DNA from: Impatiens glandulifera
Taxonomy: Eukaryota; Streptophyta; Magnoliopsida; Ericales; Balsaminaceae
DNA length: 64,000 nucleotides
Assembly: GCF_907164915.1 (NCBI RefSeq)
Contig: NC_061863.1
Location: 11,223,882-11,287,881, forward strand
Reading direction: 5' to 3'
Shown: positions 23,422 through 36,059 of the stretch, piece after piece
Position numbering within the stretch: position 1 is the first letter of the stretch
Layout: each line of letters begins with the position of its first letter
Position numbers and translations under genes: made by a program
The notes under the pieces: generated by a model
What the model was told of the DNA's origin: nothing
What the model saw: only the letters and a program-made list of their open reading frames with translations
The model's database searches: none

Positions 23422-24313
23422 TAACATTTTTAGACTAAAAAAAATTTAAATTATTATAAATTAAATCTAATATCTTAACTAATACGTTATTACAAAATAT
23501 AATTGACCAAAAAATATTAATAAATATTGTATACTTAAACAACAATATCATTCATACTAATAATATAAATTCATTCATACTACAAAATATAAATAAATAA
23601 ACTTAAAACAGACACAACAATATACTTAAATAAACATAAACTTCAAAATATTCATCAGCAAATACAGTTTTCTCAAAAAAAAAATACATTCTTCTTGAAG
23701 CAAGTCTTGTAAAAGTTACAGAAATGTCAACTTTGTTGTTGATAAAACGGAAGAAGAAATTACAAAATAGAGATTGAAGATTAAGTTAATAAATAAGTAT
23801 AAGATTATAAAAGTTAAAGAACAAGCATAATTTTATTAAATAATAAATAACATTAAACTAATAATATCGAAATTTGAAAAACTCAAATATGAAAACATTA
23901 CTTACTTGCATAGTTATGTTGTAGATGTTAAACAAAAACTAGAGAGAATGTTGAAGATAAAAGTTAACAAAATTAGAGAGAATATTGAAGATAAAAGTTG
24001 AAGTAAGATTGAAAAAAAAATGAATAATAAAGATTAAAAGTCATTACTAATGAGAGAGAAACAATTATTATAATGATATTGGCGTGACTTATGGTTTTGG
24101 GTAAAGAGAAAATAAATACTATATTTATTATATTGTAATGATGGTTAAGAGGTGAAATTTGAAAAGTTATTTAAATTTTAACAAATATATATATATATAT
24201 ATTAATATTCGGGTATCGGGTTTGGGTTTCCAACACTACCCATCTCTGACCCCGAACCCGATCATCGGGTACTCACGGGTATCGGGTATACGTGTATCCA
24301 TTGTCATCTCTAG
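22999..24313. mobile_element. Possible hAT-type non-autonomous element with CTAGAGAT ends
   Basis: The right edge at about 24313 reads, on the other strand, CTAGAGATGACAATGG, followed by repeated CGGGTATCGGGT motifs typical of plant non-autonomous hAT copies. A similar CTAGAGATAATCAC lies at about 22998 and could be the left end. No target duplication matches, so the left boundary is uncertain. The interior is AT-rich, with (TA)n tracts at about 23129, 23391 and 24186. Confidence 0.35.
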
Positions 24314-25069
24314 GCAGCATGAATAAGACATTAACGACTATTTAAAACACGTTAAATATTACAATGCTTTAGAGTTAGACATCAATTATCGACAAATTGC
24401 AAATTGTATCACTATGATAATTTAAAATAGAAAATTCTTATTGAACTATATATGATCTCGAATGTCAAACCATTAACAGATTAAATTATGTTGATATTTT
24501 GAATAAATTTAAATATGATTATATTAGGTTGGTTATACAACTATACTCTAAAAAACCTTACGTTCCACATCGATTGAATGAAGAGATATGTCTGAGTTGT
24601 TTCTCGCAAGCAAAAGATATAAGTTTGAAGATAGCGTACAAGAAGAATTGCATATATGGCTAGGAAATATGATTAAGAGACCAGTAATAGCGATAAAGAA
24701 AAGAATAAAGAATTATGATTTTTATTTCATTTTACCTAGAGTTTATAATTTTTAACTCGACCTCAAAATCATTATTAAAAAAAAAATCCAGATCTCTTGG
24801 AATTTTTTAAGTTGATGTAATTCCAAATGTTGATATTAACATAAATCGATCTGTGTGAAAGAAAATACTAGTGAACAATAACACAATAACATGAAGATCG
24901 ATTCAAAGAAGTCGTAGTTGTGTCGAAAAAAAGTGAATCAATAAGTCATGTCTCTAAATATGTACATAAACCTCTCCACTTACACTATTGAAACTTGAAG
25001 ATACTACAAATGAAAGAAAAAAACAAAAACAAACCAAGAAAAATTAGAAGAATCCCAAAACCAAAAACA

Positions 25070-28000
25070 TCAGCTTTGAGTTGAGGATTGTTTAATCAAA
25101 GGCTGTGAAGTTTTTCCCCATTCTTCAATCTGACCACTACTCTTCACTTCCATTAACAAAGCCACTACCTCCTTCATGGAGGGTCGTTCCCCGGGCGTCG
25201 AGTTCACACAAAACATCGCGATCCCAACCGTTTGTAACATCTCTTGAACCATCTGATCGGGCAGCCCTTGCAATTTCGGGTCAAGAATCATCAAAGCCGG
25301 TTCAAAACTCCCCATTTTCCTCCTCACCCATTCCACAATGTGGAGACCATCTCCAACTTGTCCATCAACCGCACTTCGCCCACTTAATATCTCGAGTAGT
25401 ACCACCCCATAGCTATAAACATCACTTTTCTCCGTAATATTAGTCGTGTATCCATACTCTACAAGAAAAAACATAATTAAAAATCATTCAAATCATTAAC
25501 CAAAATTGTAACAAATAAATATACCTGGAGCAATGTAACCATAAGAACCGGCTACTCTCGAAATGGCATTGTGATAATCGGGAGAGTTCATTTGTTTAGC
25601 GAGTCCAAAATCGGCTAAATATGCTTCGAATCTCGAATCCAATAATATGTTGTTACACTTAACATCTCTATGTAGAATCGGGGGAATGCAATCGTGATGA
25701 AGATACGATAGCCCTTGAGCAATCCCAACCGCGATCTTATACCTCGTTTCCCAATCCAAACTCCGGTTACTCAACAACAATTGTTGAAGATTTCCATTCG
25801 ATATGTAATTGTAAAGCAAAAGCTTAACACTCTTGTTTGAACAATACCCGGCAAGCCTAACAATATTCCTATGCCTTATATGCCCGAGAATTTGAATTTC
25901 CGCCGCGAAAGAATCAATTATTTCCTCGTCCTTCTTCGTTTTCCATAGCTTCTTAACCGCTACCATTTCCCCGTTTGGCATGTCGCCTTTATAGACCACA
26001 CCCGAAAAACCTTTTCCAATTACATTCTCGTCCTTGATACATTCCAAGATGTTTCCAACCGTGAAGTTTAGTTTTTGAAACGGTATAAACGTCCAAGGAT
26101 AGGCGAAATCGTCTTTTGAAGTGGAAATCGTCGAGCTAAATGATTTGTTCCTTGTTCGAGTTAAGATTATCCATACAATAACAAATGTGACCGAAATTGA
26201 AGCGAGAATCACAAAGGTTAAAGCTAGGATTTTCGCGGTTTTAAACCCGTTTCTTCTATCGAAACGGGTCGAACAAGACGACCCGTCGAGGGAAACGCAA
26301 AGATGGGAATTCCCTATAAATGAACTCGATCCTAAAGTTCGAAAAAACGGGGTTATGGGTATTGGCCCGGAGAAATTATTCAATGAAACATTTAAGGAAG
26401 TTAGGCTTGTAAGTAGACTAAGAATTGTTATCTTTCCATAAAGCATATTATTAGAAAGATCCAATGATTGTAACTGGGTCAACCCGGAAAATGACTCGGG
26501 TATTTCCCCATTAAACCTGTTTGAACTTAAATCAAGACTAATAGTCAGGCTGGAGATAAAACCGATCTCCGGCGGAATTCCGCCGGAAAATGAATTGAAA
26601 CTCAGATCAAGAAGAGTCAATTTCTGTAAATTTCTAATGGATTGTGGAATAGAACCAGTGAGCATATTATTGTTTAGTATGAGTTTATTCAAATAACTGA
26701 AATTGCCAAAACTCAAAGGGATTTCACCTGAGAAACTATTCCGGCTAAGATCAAGCTGTTCTAAGTTCACAAGCTCACCTAACCCAGCCGGGATTTCGCC
26801 GGAGATGAAGTTGTTATGAGCATCGAAAAGCTCAAGAACGGAAATGTTGGCGATTTCAGATGGTAAACTGCCGGAGAATCGATTCATGTACAAATCAAGA
26901 AAAACAAGATTCTGCAATTCACCAATCTGCTTCGGAATCCGACCAGACAACCGGTTTTCGCCTAACCTTAAACGAACCAACGACTGGCAACGTGAAACGG
27001 CTCCGGGGAGTTCGCCGGAGAGGGAATTCCCGAGCAAGAGAAGTTTGCTTAATTTCTTCAACCCGAAAATCTCATCTGGGATTGACCCGGAAAGATTGTT
27101 TCTAGTGAGATCAAGAGCGTATAGTTCAGTACAGTTTCCAAAACTCGCCGGAATTTGACCGGAAACAGAGTTTCCCCAAAGGAAGAAGCTTTGTAATGAT
27201 TTCAAGTTACCAATTTGCGATGGGATTTGGCCGGAGAATTGGTTCTTATCGAGTTGAAGAGCGGTTAAACTTGTGCAATTACTCAACTGCCATGGGATTA
27301 CACCTGTAAATAAATTATCAGATAAATGAAGCTGTTCAAGAACAGGTAGTTTCCCGATATCAAATGGGATTTCTCCGGTTAATTCATTCGCCGACAAATC
27401 AAGAATCACGAGCGAAGAACAGTTTGATAAATCCGCCGGAATGGTTCCGGTGAGTGAGTTTCCCCATAGAAGCAAACTGGTAACTTTCTGCAATTTACCC
27501 AGTTGAGATGGGATTACACCGGTAAGTTTATTCATATGAATATACAAATTTCTCAATTCCAAACAAAACCCAATCTCCGGCGGAATAGATCCGAATATAT
27601 CAGTGTCATAGAGCGCCAACGTTTGAAGATTGACTAAGTTTCCAAATGTCGACGGTATAACGCCGGAAAGTCCAGTCGAGGCGGCGCCGAAAGTTGTCAG
27701 ATTTGTTAGAAACCCAAGCTGAGACGGGATTTCTCCGGTGAGAAAAGGGTTTCCACCAACCCTAAACTGTTGAAGAGAGATTAACGAACCTAACTGAGAA
27801 GGAATAGACCCATTAATCTGATTATCTTGTAAACAGAGAATCTCCAAGTTAGATAAGTTGGCAAGTGTTTGTGGTATCTGCCCGGATAATCTGTTTGTGT
27901 TCAAGAACAGAAACTGAAGTGAACTGAGGAGACCGAGCTCCGGCGGGATGGGTCCGGTGAGAGAATTTGAAGAGAGGTCTAGAAGATGAAGATGAGATAG

Positions 28001-28381
28001 ATAGCCAAAAGAAGGTGGGATTTGGCCTGAAACATTAGTTGATGAGAGATTGAGAAGTTGAAGATATGAGAGAGATGAGAGTTGTGATGGTAAAGAAGAG
28101 AGATTTAAGAATGTATTTGGGAGAGATAGAGAGATTACTCTCTCCTGAGGAGAACAAGTAATCCCTTGCCATGAACAAGGGTTTTCATTTGATGGGTTCC
28201 ATGAAGAAATAACAGGGGAAGATGATTTTGCAAAAGGATCAACATCTATGATAAGTGAAAGAAGTGCTTCTCCATCAGAAGATAAAGATTTCACAAGAAC
28301 AGCTGAGCTTGATATGATTATTATTACCCAATAATACAGAAACAGATGATGGATAGAAGAAGAAGGTTTTGATTTCTCCAT
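25070..28381 (-). CDS. RGI5: LRR receptor-like kinase of the RGF-receptor (RGI) group, RGI5-like
   Basis: Two exons, 28381-25525 and 25458-25070, with a 66-bp intron splitting a Glu codon in kinase subdomain VIII, give 1,081 residues. A signal peptide occupies about 1-31. An LRRNT domain with paired Cys (WNPSNENPCSWQGITC, 61-76) is followed by about 23 LRRs to residue 680. The transmembrane helix is about 717-741. The kinase has VIGKGFSGVVYK (787-798), K810, HRD at 904-906 (an RD kinase) and DFG at 924-926, and ends QPLIKQSSTQS. RVGG at 207-210 corresponds to the RxGG motif with which RGF receptors bind root meristem growth factor peptides. Sequence order throughout follows remembered Arabidopsis At1g34110 (RGI5) closely. 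By homology it is a plasma-membrane receptor for sulfated RGF/GLV peptides in root meristem control. All catalytic residues are present. Confidence 0.95.
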
Positions 28382-28394
28382 TTCAATGGTGGAA

Positions 28395-28480
28395 TTAAGA
28401 GAAAAGATGCATGTATTGAAGCTATTATATTGATTTAAGACAAAGACTCTGTTTTGGTTTCTCTAGCCATGAATGTTCAT
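28395..28480 (-). promoter_or_regulatory. Three short upstream ORFs in the RGI5-like leader
   Basis: On the minus strand between about 100 and 14 bases before the start codon lie three complete small frames: 28480-28463 (MNIHG), 28470-28435 (MARETKTESLS) and 28412-28395 (MHLFS). The first two overlap. All terminate before the main ATG. If they fall in the transcript they could lower translation of the kinase. The transcript start was not determined, so this is inference. Confidence 0.55.
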
Positions 28481-28490
28481 GAAGCTTGAA

Positions 28491-28580
28491 GGTGCTGGCG
28501 GCGGCGGTGGCGGCGGTGGCGGTGGTCGGAGCGGCGATATGAGTGTTTGAGTTAGAGAGAGGAGAGAGAGAGAGAAAGGC
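28491..28580 (-). repeat. GCC/CCACCG trinucleotide tract and CT-rich tract in the RGI5-like leader
   Basis: The plus strand has GGCGGC/GGTGGC triplets at 28491-28529 and a GA-rich stretch at about 28555-28580, which read CCG/CCA and CT-rich on the gene strand. Such tracts are common in plant 5' leaders and core promoters. Confidence 0.75.
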
Positions 28581-28904
28581 GTTGGTTACACAAAAACGGG
28601 AAATTGATTATCTTTGCCTTGACATTTGGGCGGCAATAAAGGTAGCATTGTGGATGAAGTTTTGATATGTCAAATTTCAGAAATACCCTTCAAATTTTTG
28701 TAAAAAAATTTAAAAATTTTGTTGTTCTCGAGAAAATAACTCATAGCACTATATATATAACAAGCTAGTGCAGTAATTTATATTATTAATTTCACTTATC
28801 ACAAATTAAATAAATAAAACTTAAAACATGTAAAAGAAAACCATCTAAGAGCTTGGCCTAATGTGCTTAATATGTTTGAATAGGGATATTTTGTTTTTAC
28901 TATT

Positions 28905-29960
28905 CTCATAATAACCTAAAAAAGATGATATGTGTATATATGAGGTCTTGGTTAATAATAATGATGAAGTATTCTTGAAGATGACACTTCTTCGTGCTAA
29001 TTTATGGTTAACTAAATAAGTCGGTTTGTTTCAGTGTTGAGTTGTTTAAGATATTATTTATGTGATTTCGATTAATATCAATGTGATTAAGGAGTTTCTT
29101 GTGGAAGTTATTTGTGAGGTATACTAACCTCAAAGAAAATGATACGTGTCTGTGTGAGTTCTTGGTTAATAACAATGACGAAGATTTTATGATGATGAAG
29201 TAATCTTCAAGATTACTATGTTCGTGTCAGTTCATGGTTAAATAAATAGGTAGGTTAGTTTCAGTGTTGAGTTGTTTAAGACATCTTATTTATGTGTTTT
29301 GGATTTTTATCAATGTGCCTAAGGAGTTTGTTGTGAAAGTTATTTGTGAGGCATAATAACCTCAAATACGGTGATATGTGTATATGTGAGTTCTTTGTAA
29401 ATAGCAATGGCGAAGGTTCTAGTGACGATTTAAGTAATCTTGAAGATGATTATGTTCGTGCCGGTTCATGGTTGGCTAAATAGGTCGGTTTGTTTTAGTG
29501 TTGAGTTGTTTAAGACATTTTATTTATGTGTGTTTGGATTTTTATTAATGCGACTAAGGAGTTTGTTGGGGAAGTTATTTGTGAGGTATAATAGCCTCAA
29601 AGAAGATGATAGGTCTATATGTGTTTTCTTGATTAATAACAATGACGAAGATTCGGATGACAATGAAGTATTTCTTAAGATGGCGGTTTTTCTTACTAGT
29701 TCATGGTTGGCTAAATAGGCCGTGTTGAGTTGTCAATATGATTAAGAATTAGTTTCTTGTGAAAGTTATTTGTGAGGTATAATAACCTTGAAAAATAGGT
29801 GTATATGCAAGTTCTTTAAGAATGACAAAGATTCTAATGATTATGAAATATTCTTGAAGAAAACTATTCTTAGTGCTAGTTCATGGTCGACTAATTTGGT
29901 CGTTTGTTTCAGTGTTGAGTTATTTAAGACATCTTATTTATGTGTTTTGGATTATAAATC
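28905..29960. repeat. Tandem repeat of about 190-235-bp units, five copies
   Basis: A block with GATATGTGTATATGTGAG, then TTCTTGGTTAATAACAATGA, CTTGAAGATGA, AGTGTTGAGTTGTTTAAGAC and GAGGTATAATAACCTC recurs. Copy starts are near 28927, 29141, 29373, 29608 and 29796, so the period varies from 188 to 235 bp. Copies differ by many substitutions. Open frames cross unit borders only by chance, and no protein family is recognised. It lies about 0.4 kb upstream of the RGI5-like gene. Confidence 0.85.
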
Positions 29961-32900
29961 TCTACTATAAAATTAGGGTTATGAATCTTTGACTATGAAA
30001 TCATCTACCTATGTAACTTTTTAAATAACCCACTACCAACAAGACATTGTATATGTTTATTAAATTTTTCAAGATAAATTTATTATGTTCCCCCAAATAT
30101 AAGAATTAATGAAATGATCCCTTATCTTTAAAAAAATTAATCAGGGTCATTTATTAAACACAAATGCAATATTCCCGGCCGGTAAATTTGATAATTTCCC
30201 GGCGAGTGGAGTAAGACATAATCAAAACTTTCAGAGCCCACAGCAGTAATTGGAGATGGTGAAAGTGAGCATCTATCACAGTACTTGCCTAGGGAAGATA
30301 TCATAATGAAACTTAGAACATTGTGAAAGGTAAAAAAGTTTGGATTTTACCTCTGTTCAATATGTCTCCTTAAGGCTATGTTTGATTCTAACTAGGGTTT
30401 ACATATATATATTTATCAATCCATTCATTTACCCAACAAACTTAATGATGGAATCAAACATACCCTTATTAGTCTAGGGTTTAAGGAAGGGGGCGTGCAT
30501 GAGTAGATGTGAGATATAAAAAAGTGAAAAATCCAATTCATATTTTTTAACCATAATGTAAAAATTAGTACTTGCAATAAATTAGATTTTTTTTTTTTCC
30601 TTTTTACTGCAAGATTAGGGTAAGAGTCATGATTTGGTTACCGAGGATAAGATGGTGCGCTTGTTTTGGGAATCTAAAAGAAATTTTTATCATGTCACGT
30701 GAGATAGATAAATATTTAGATTAATATATTATTAGGGCACAAGTAACGAATAGGGTTTTTTTTAATTTAGGGTTTTATCACTATTTCATTTAATTAACCT
30801 CCATTTCTCAAATTTGTAAACAAGTTTATCACTCTCACTAAATAAATGCATGGCCTTTATAATCCAAGAAACTAAAGGAATCTATTGGGGAGAGTCATTT
30901 TCATGGTCTTTTTTCAAATAAGAAAGAAAATAATCAAATTTATTGAAACCATAAATGATCACAATATATATACATATAAGGAGTGCATTGAATCTTATCA
31001 TAATCTTACAATAATTATATTTAATGAAATAAGAATATATGATTAAAGATATAAACATTAAGTAAGTCATATTCATATACAATTTGTTATTTATTTTTTT
31101 AAAGAGGTATTTTTTCATTAAACACTCGGGCACAATCTAAATACAGTTAGAAATGTTACTCCTTGTCAATACAATCCAATCAAAATATAATTAAAAAAAA
31201 TGCATGGAAAAGAATAAACCGCAATGAACCATCAACAAATGAAGGGAAAATTTCCACAAAAATTTCGCCCATCCAACATTTCGATACTAAAAAAAAAATC
31301 TCATTCAACGAGTAACTAATGCCATTAATAGAGTTCATATTAATTTTACATCAAGACTAAGAAACATGAACAAACTCAATTCAAAAGAACTCTAATATAT
31401 AACAAACAAATTCTATACTGCTAAATAAATGAAGATTATCTATGATAACTCTTCCTCCACTTGTAATATCGAGCAACTAACCAACCATCTAAACTGAAAA
31501 TACAAACAAAAACCTTCCATCTCGATATTAATATCCAAACAATTGATCAAACGGTAGACATATATAGTTAAGTCCCAAATAAAACCCCATTGCGACTGTT
31601 TCGTCACCATGATCTTCATTTCATTGTCATGACGTGTTTAAATCAAATCAATCCTTTTTTTATAGTTTTTTTCTTTAATACAAAAACAACCTGTAATTAA
31701 ATAATACAACATATTTCACTTTAAAAAAAATACTATTAGTTATTGCAGCTATAAACCAAAATATTAATTAAATGGGCTATACTTTTTTCCATGAGGACAA
31801 CACTCACTTCTATGAAATTTTGAACCTATCACTCTTTGAGCAGATAACCCTAAAGAAAACTGTACGAATTTGAAAAAAATAAAATAATTACATGAGGAAG
31901 TTACTTGAGGTCCTGAGGATTCCGGATTTTTAAACAATTTTATTTATTTTGATATTATGAAAAAGTTAGATATTTAGATAAAATGATTTAAAATGTATTT
32001 CATATAAAATAATATTTAAAAAAAATATATATATATATAATTTGATAGATAATATGTTAATTTGCGAGAGAACTGATAAAAATATGGTGAGTGATTTGAA
32101 AATTATTCAATTAGTTAAATGAAGCTTATATAACTACTTTAAATGAAATTAAATTAAATGAAGTTCATTAATCTAATTGTGTTTGTATTCTTAATTTTAT
32201 CCTTATAATTAAACACATCAAATACAATTTATATCTTACTATAGACATCAAATTGTTCATTAAAAAGATGATAGTCATATCCTCTTTGATTTTGCTTTAA
32301 ATAGTTTTTGCTTAATTTAATTTAGAGGAATTTTCAGTCATTCTGTTCTTATAACATAGGATTAGTTCACTTTCTAATTTGTATTTCAATTTTTGTTTGT
32401 AAAAGATATAACATATAGAGCTCTTCCATCCTATCCCAACCAACCATTGTCTTTCACCATAAATTTTCATTTATACTTCATAATTGCTTCAAATCTCCTT
32501 GGTTTCAACTTTAATTGTGGGGCGAGGCTCAGGAGACCTATCTTCGAAACCTTTTGTCGATGACGCGATTGAGGATGAGTATTATGGTCCTCCATTTGTT
32601 TTTGAGAATAAAAAAAAACGAGTCAATTGATTGCACTTGTAGAGACAAATTGCTAGTTCAAAAGACGGAATAAACTATTTGAGAAATTTGGAGCAAAATA
32701 GAAGAATCGTGAAAGACATTAAAATTTTTGTGAGGAATCGCGAAAAAATGAATTCAAAAGACAATAAATCTAAACAAAAAATATCATCATTTTCTCATTT
32801 TCTTATAAGTATTGTTCCACCCCCAAATAAAGAGGTATGCATGACAATGAAAATTTGTGCTCACTTTTTTCAAACAATAAATTATGATTTTTCAATTTCT

Positions 32901-33970
32901 ATACCTACAAATCCATATACAATTCCAACATTTAGGAATATATTTGATCATCTTTCAAATTAATAAACTATAATACATCTACTAGAGGATATCATAGCTT
33001 AATTATAGAGACCAGTTATTATAATATATAGTTGGTTATATATATTTTAATTTCTTATTTATAATTAGATTGAGATTGACACAAAATCCTCTCTGGACAG
33101 CCAGATAGAGTTGAGTTCACTCAATGATATTAAACAGGTCAAAACACAAAATGCAGCTTCAAGAAGACTCAACATTTCCCCCCACAATATTGAAGCCTAA
33201 AGTGAACTTATTGCTCATATAATGCTTCATTAAATCTGCATTTTATTTATGTATTTTAATATCATGATCTTGTTATTTGTTAATACACTATGATATATAT
33301 ATATATATATAGTAATTAAATTGGTCACCATTTCTTAAGGGTGAAGCATAATTAATTCTCCAATTTATAGATCCTAATGAGAGATCAAAGACTTTAACTA
33401 TTTACATGATCAGATCAATAAATAACTTATTTCTTCTATTATTTCCATTTTACTTGTTTGTCTTTTTAAATGTCCATAACTATATAAATCATATGAAACA
33501 CGATTGTTGGTGTGACTTATATGTATAATTCGTCGTGAGATTACCCTGAACACATTAATTTTTGTTTTTTCTTGTTATGCATAAGTTTTTCCAACAATTT
33601 ACAGCAAGGCTAATGCAATTTGAGCTCTTAAAAAAGTTTGATAATAGCATCAATATATATAGAAGTTTGATAATACTCAATGGTATAGTAATTAGTGTTA
33701 TTTCTAAACTATAATAGACATGGCTTAGTATTGAAGATTCTCTTTTCCTTTGTACCATATTATGTTGTATGCACTAAGTATTGATTCTTCGAGTTCCATG
33801 TAATGAGACACATTTTGATTTGTGTTGTCTTGTTTAATTATTTTTAAAGAGCCAACACTTAATCGCGCAAAAATGCAGCATTTCAAATAAGGTTATTCAT
33901 TGTTTAAGAAAGTTACATAAAAACAAAAAATTCATGAGTTTGGAAAGATTTTTCGACAAATAGATTTCCT
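29961..33970. other. Intergenic region with a few unexplained mixed-composition patches
   Basis: Mostly AT-rich. More balanced patches lie at about 30165-30330, 32500-32600 and 33070-33240. In the first, a plus-strand frame reads SEHLSQYLPREDIIMKLRTL before a stop and could be a gene fragment, but no family was recognised. No complete gene or RNA can be supported. Confidence 0.4.
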
Positions 33971-34975
33971 AATCAATTAAGGTTAAGACTTCCACTTAAC
34001 TCATAATGAAAATAAAAGTTTTCTATTCAATACATATTCATTAGGATTGAGATAACCTTCATCCAATCCGGTTGTATAGTCTTAGAAATCAATAACGAGA
34101 GACTCTATAATACCAAACTTTCTATTTTTAGTTTATAAATAGAGACTCTACACAAAATGATAAATAAAATTCTAATTGATTAAGACTCAAACCCGCGTTT
34201 AAATCCATCATCAATCCATAACCATGAAGGCTAAAACGACATAGCCTTATTACATAATGTCTAAGAATTCTTAGCCATGTAAGTAAGATTGAAGTTTGAG
34301 AAATAAAAAATATACCAAAAGAGAACAAGTTCAAAAAATTATTGTTACCTCCTCCTCTAAAACACTTAATTACATGATATACCCACATAATGTATTTTAG
34401 ACCACATCTCAAATACAAACAAGATTAAACCTAAGAAAGTAAAAAACACTTAAACCTTGTTACCTCATTTTAAGCTTGCCTCTACTCCAATGGAGAGATT
34501 TTGAGCATCTTGTCACTATTCCTTTTACCTAATTTTTACATATATAGAATCTTGAGTTTCTTTCACTGATCTCATACACACAAATAGCATAGGAACATTT
34601 AAACAAAAAGAAAAAAAGATAGAGTTAGAAGTTTCCCTTGAATTAGTGACAAAAACATGTAATACATTCCTTCATAACCATGGATCTTCCCCCATAAAAA
34701 AATAAAAAAAAAATTACGTGGTCGGCAGGATTCGAACCTGCGCGGGCAAAGCCCACATGATTTCTAGTCATGCCCGATAACCACTCCGGCACGACCACAT
34801 TTGTTTTTAACTTAAAACTATTGCTAAATAATATTAATCGTACATTGCAAAATTTTATTTGAGAGAGTACAAATCATTCTTGAATCTCTTAGAGGTTGTT
34901 TGACATTGGTTTATTTGGATTAGTTCTAAATAATAATAAAAATTTGATGTAAGAAGTTATTGAGGTTATTTTATC
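33960..34975. repeat. Duplicated segment, copy 1 (with tRNA-Ser)
   Basis: This segment matches 36060-36880 with substitutions and indels. Shared landmarks in order are AAGGTTAAGACTTCCACTT, AGAGACTC...GAT, ATTCTAATTGATTAAGA, GAATTCTTAGCCATGTAA, ACCAAAAGAGAA, the tRNA, and TGAATCTCT...TTATTTGGATTA. The offset is about 1.9 kb, so this is a direct duplication, partly decayed outside the tRNA. Confidence 0.85.
34717..34798 (-). tRNA. tRNA-Ser (anticodon AGA), copy 1
   Basis: An 82-nt type II tRNA without intron. Acceptor arm GTGGTCG pairs with CGACCAC, the A box is TGCCGGAGTGGTTATCGG, and the anticodon arm GACTAGAAATC presents AGA. The long variable arm GTGGGCTTTGCCCGC identifies serine, and the B box is GGTTCGAATCC. 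On the minus strand a run of ten T residues starts a few bases after the 3' end and serves as Pol III terminator. It decodes UCU (and, with inosine, UCC/UCA). Confidence 0.97.
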
Positions 34976-36059
34976 TTATTTGATTTTAAAGATTATGAAA
35001 AGTAGAAATATATACTTTAATTAATCACACCAGATTTAATTGGAACAGGAAAATGGTGTGATAAAAGGAATTGGTAATTAGATTCTATCCAAATAAAATG
35101 GAATCTTACCTGATTAATTGAAAATTTGTGTAGTATGAGAGCGAGGTTTGGGTCTGAAACGTCGTAACGATATGAGTAATGAGTTTTTGTTACGACTAAG
35201 CAAATTTTCAGTTTAACACTCTAAATCTAATTGAACTCGAAGTTAGTAATTTGATAGAAGGATTGAGAAACTAGTTTAGAAATTCTGAACATAATTTAAG
35301 AAAAAAATTAGGGGAGACTAAACTTAAGGTAAGAACAAAAATTCAGAAAGAAAATGCACTTGAGAGAATAGATACTAAGGCAAAATATATAAATATTTAT
35401 CTTAAAAATTACTAGTGAATTATAATTTTTATAAGATTTTTGATACATAAAAATTGAGTAGATAATATTTTTTTAATAATATAGAAATATATAACATTTT
35501 AACGTTAAAATGTACTCATTTTCTTTGTACTTTTATGCAGTATACATTAATTGCCTTTATGATTATTATTATTATTATTTGAGGGTAGAGTTCCATTTTA
35601 TCATTTTCTAATTTCTATATAAGAAATACTAAAAACCAACAAAATAAAACACAAGAATAATACAGCATTTGTAATAGAGCCCCTACTTTAGAAGACCTCT
35701 TAAAAAAAATTAAAATATATTTTTGCTAAGGTTTAAATAATAAACGTATAGTTACTATGCTAATAAAGACTATAAACTAAGATATTAATTTTATATTAAT
35801 ATATTATATATTTTTATATCATTTTTAAAAGTATTAAAAAAATTGCATATACCCCCATAAATATTCAACTTTCGAGCTCATCCTGATTTGTTGTATTTGT
35901 AGTATATTATGGAGGGTGTGAGTCTTTTAAGCCCCAATATAACTAAGTATGAAAAAAATAGTTTAAAATAAGTAAAAGCACACTTAATTATAAAGAAAAC
36001 TTATAAGAACATCAACTACAAGCAATAACAATAACCTTTTGGCAAATATATATATATAT

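Noticed and set aside
25105..27158. Plus-strand frames opposite the receptor kinase
   Set aside because: Antisense shadows of a long GC-richer coding exon, without domains.
32679..32963. 94-codon plus-strand frame
   Set aside because: Lys/Asn/Ile-rich, no domain, no splice context; most likely chance in AT-rich DNA.
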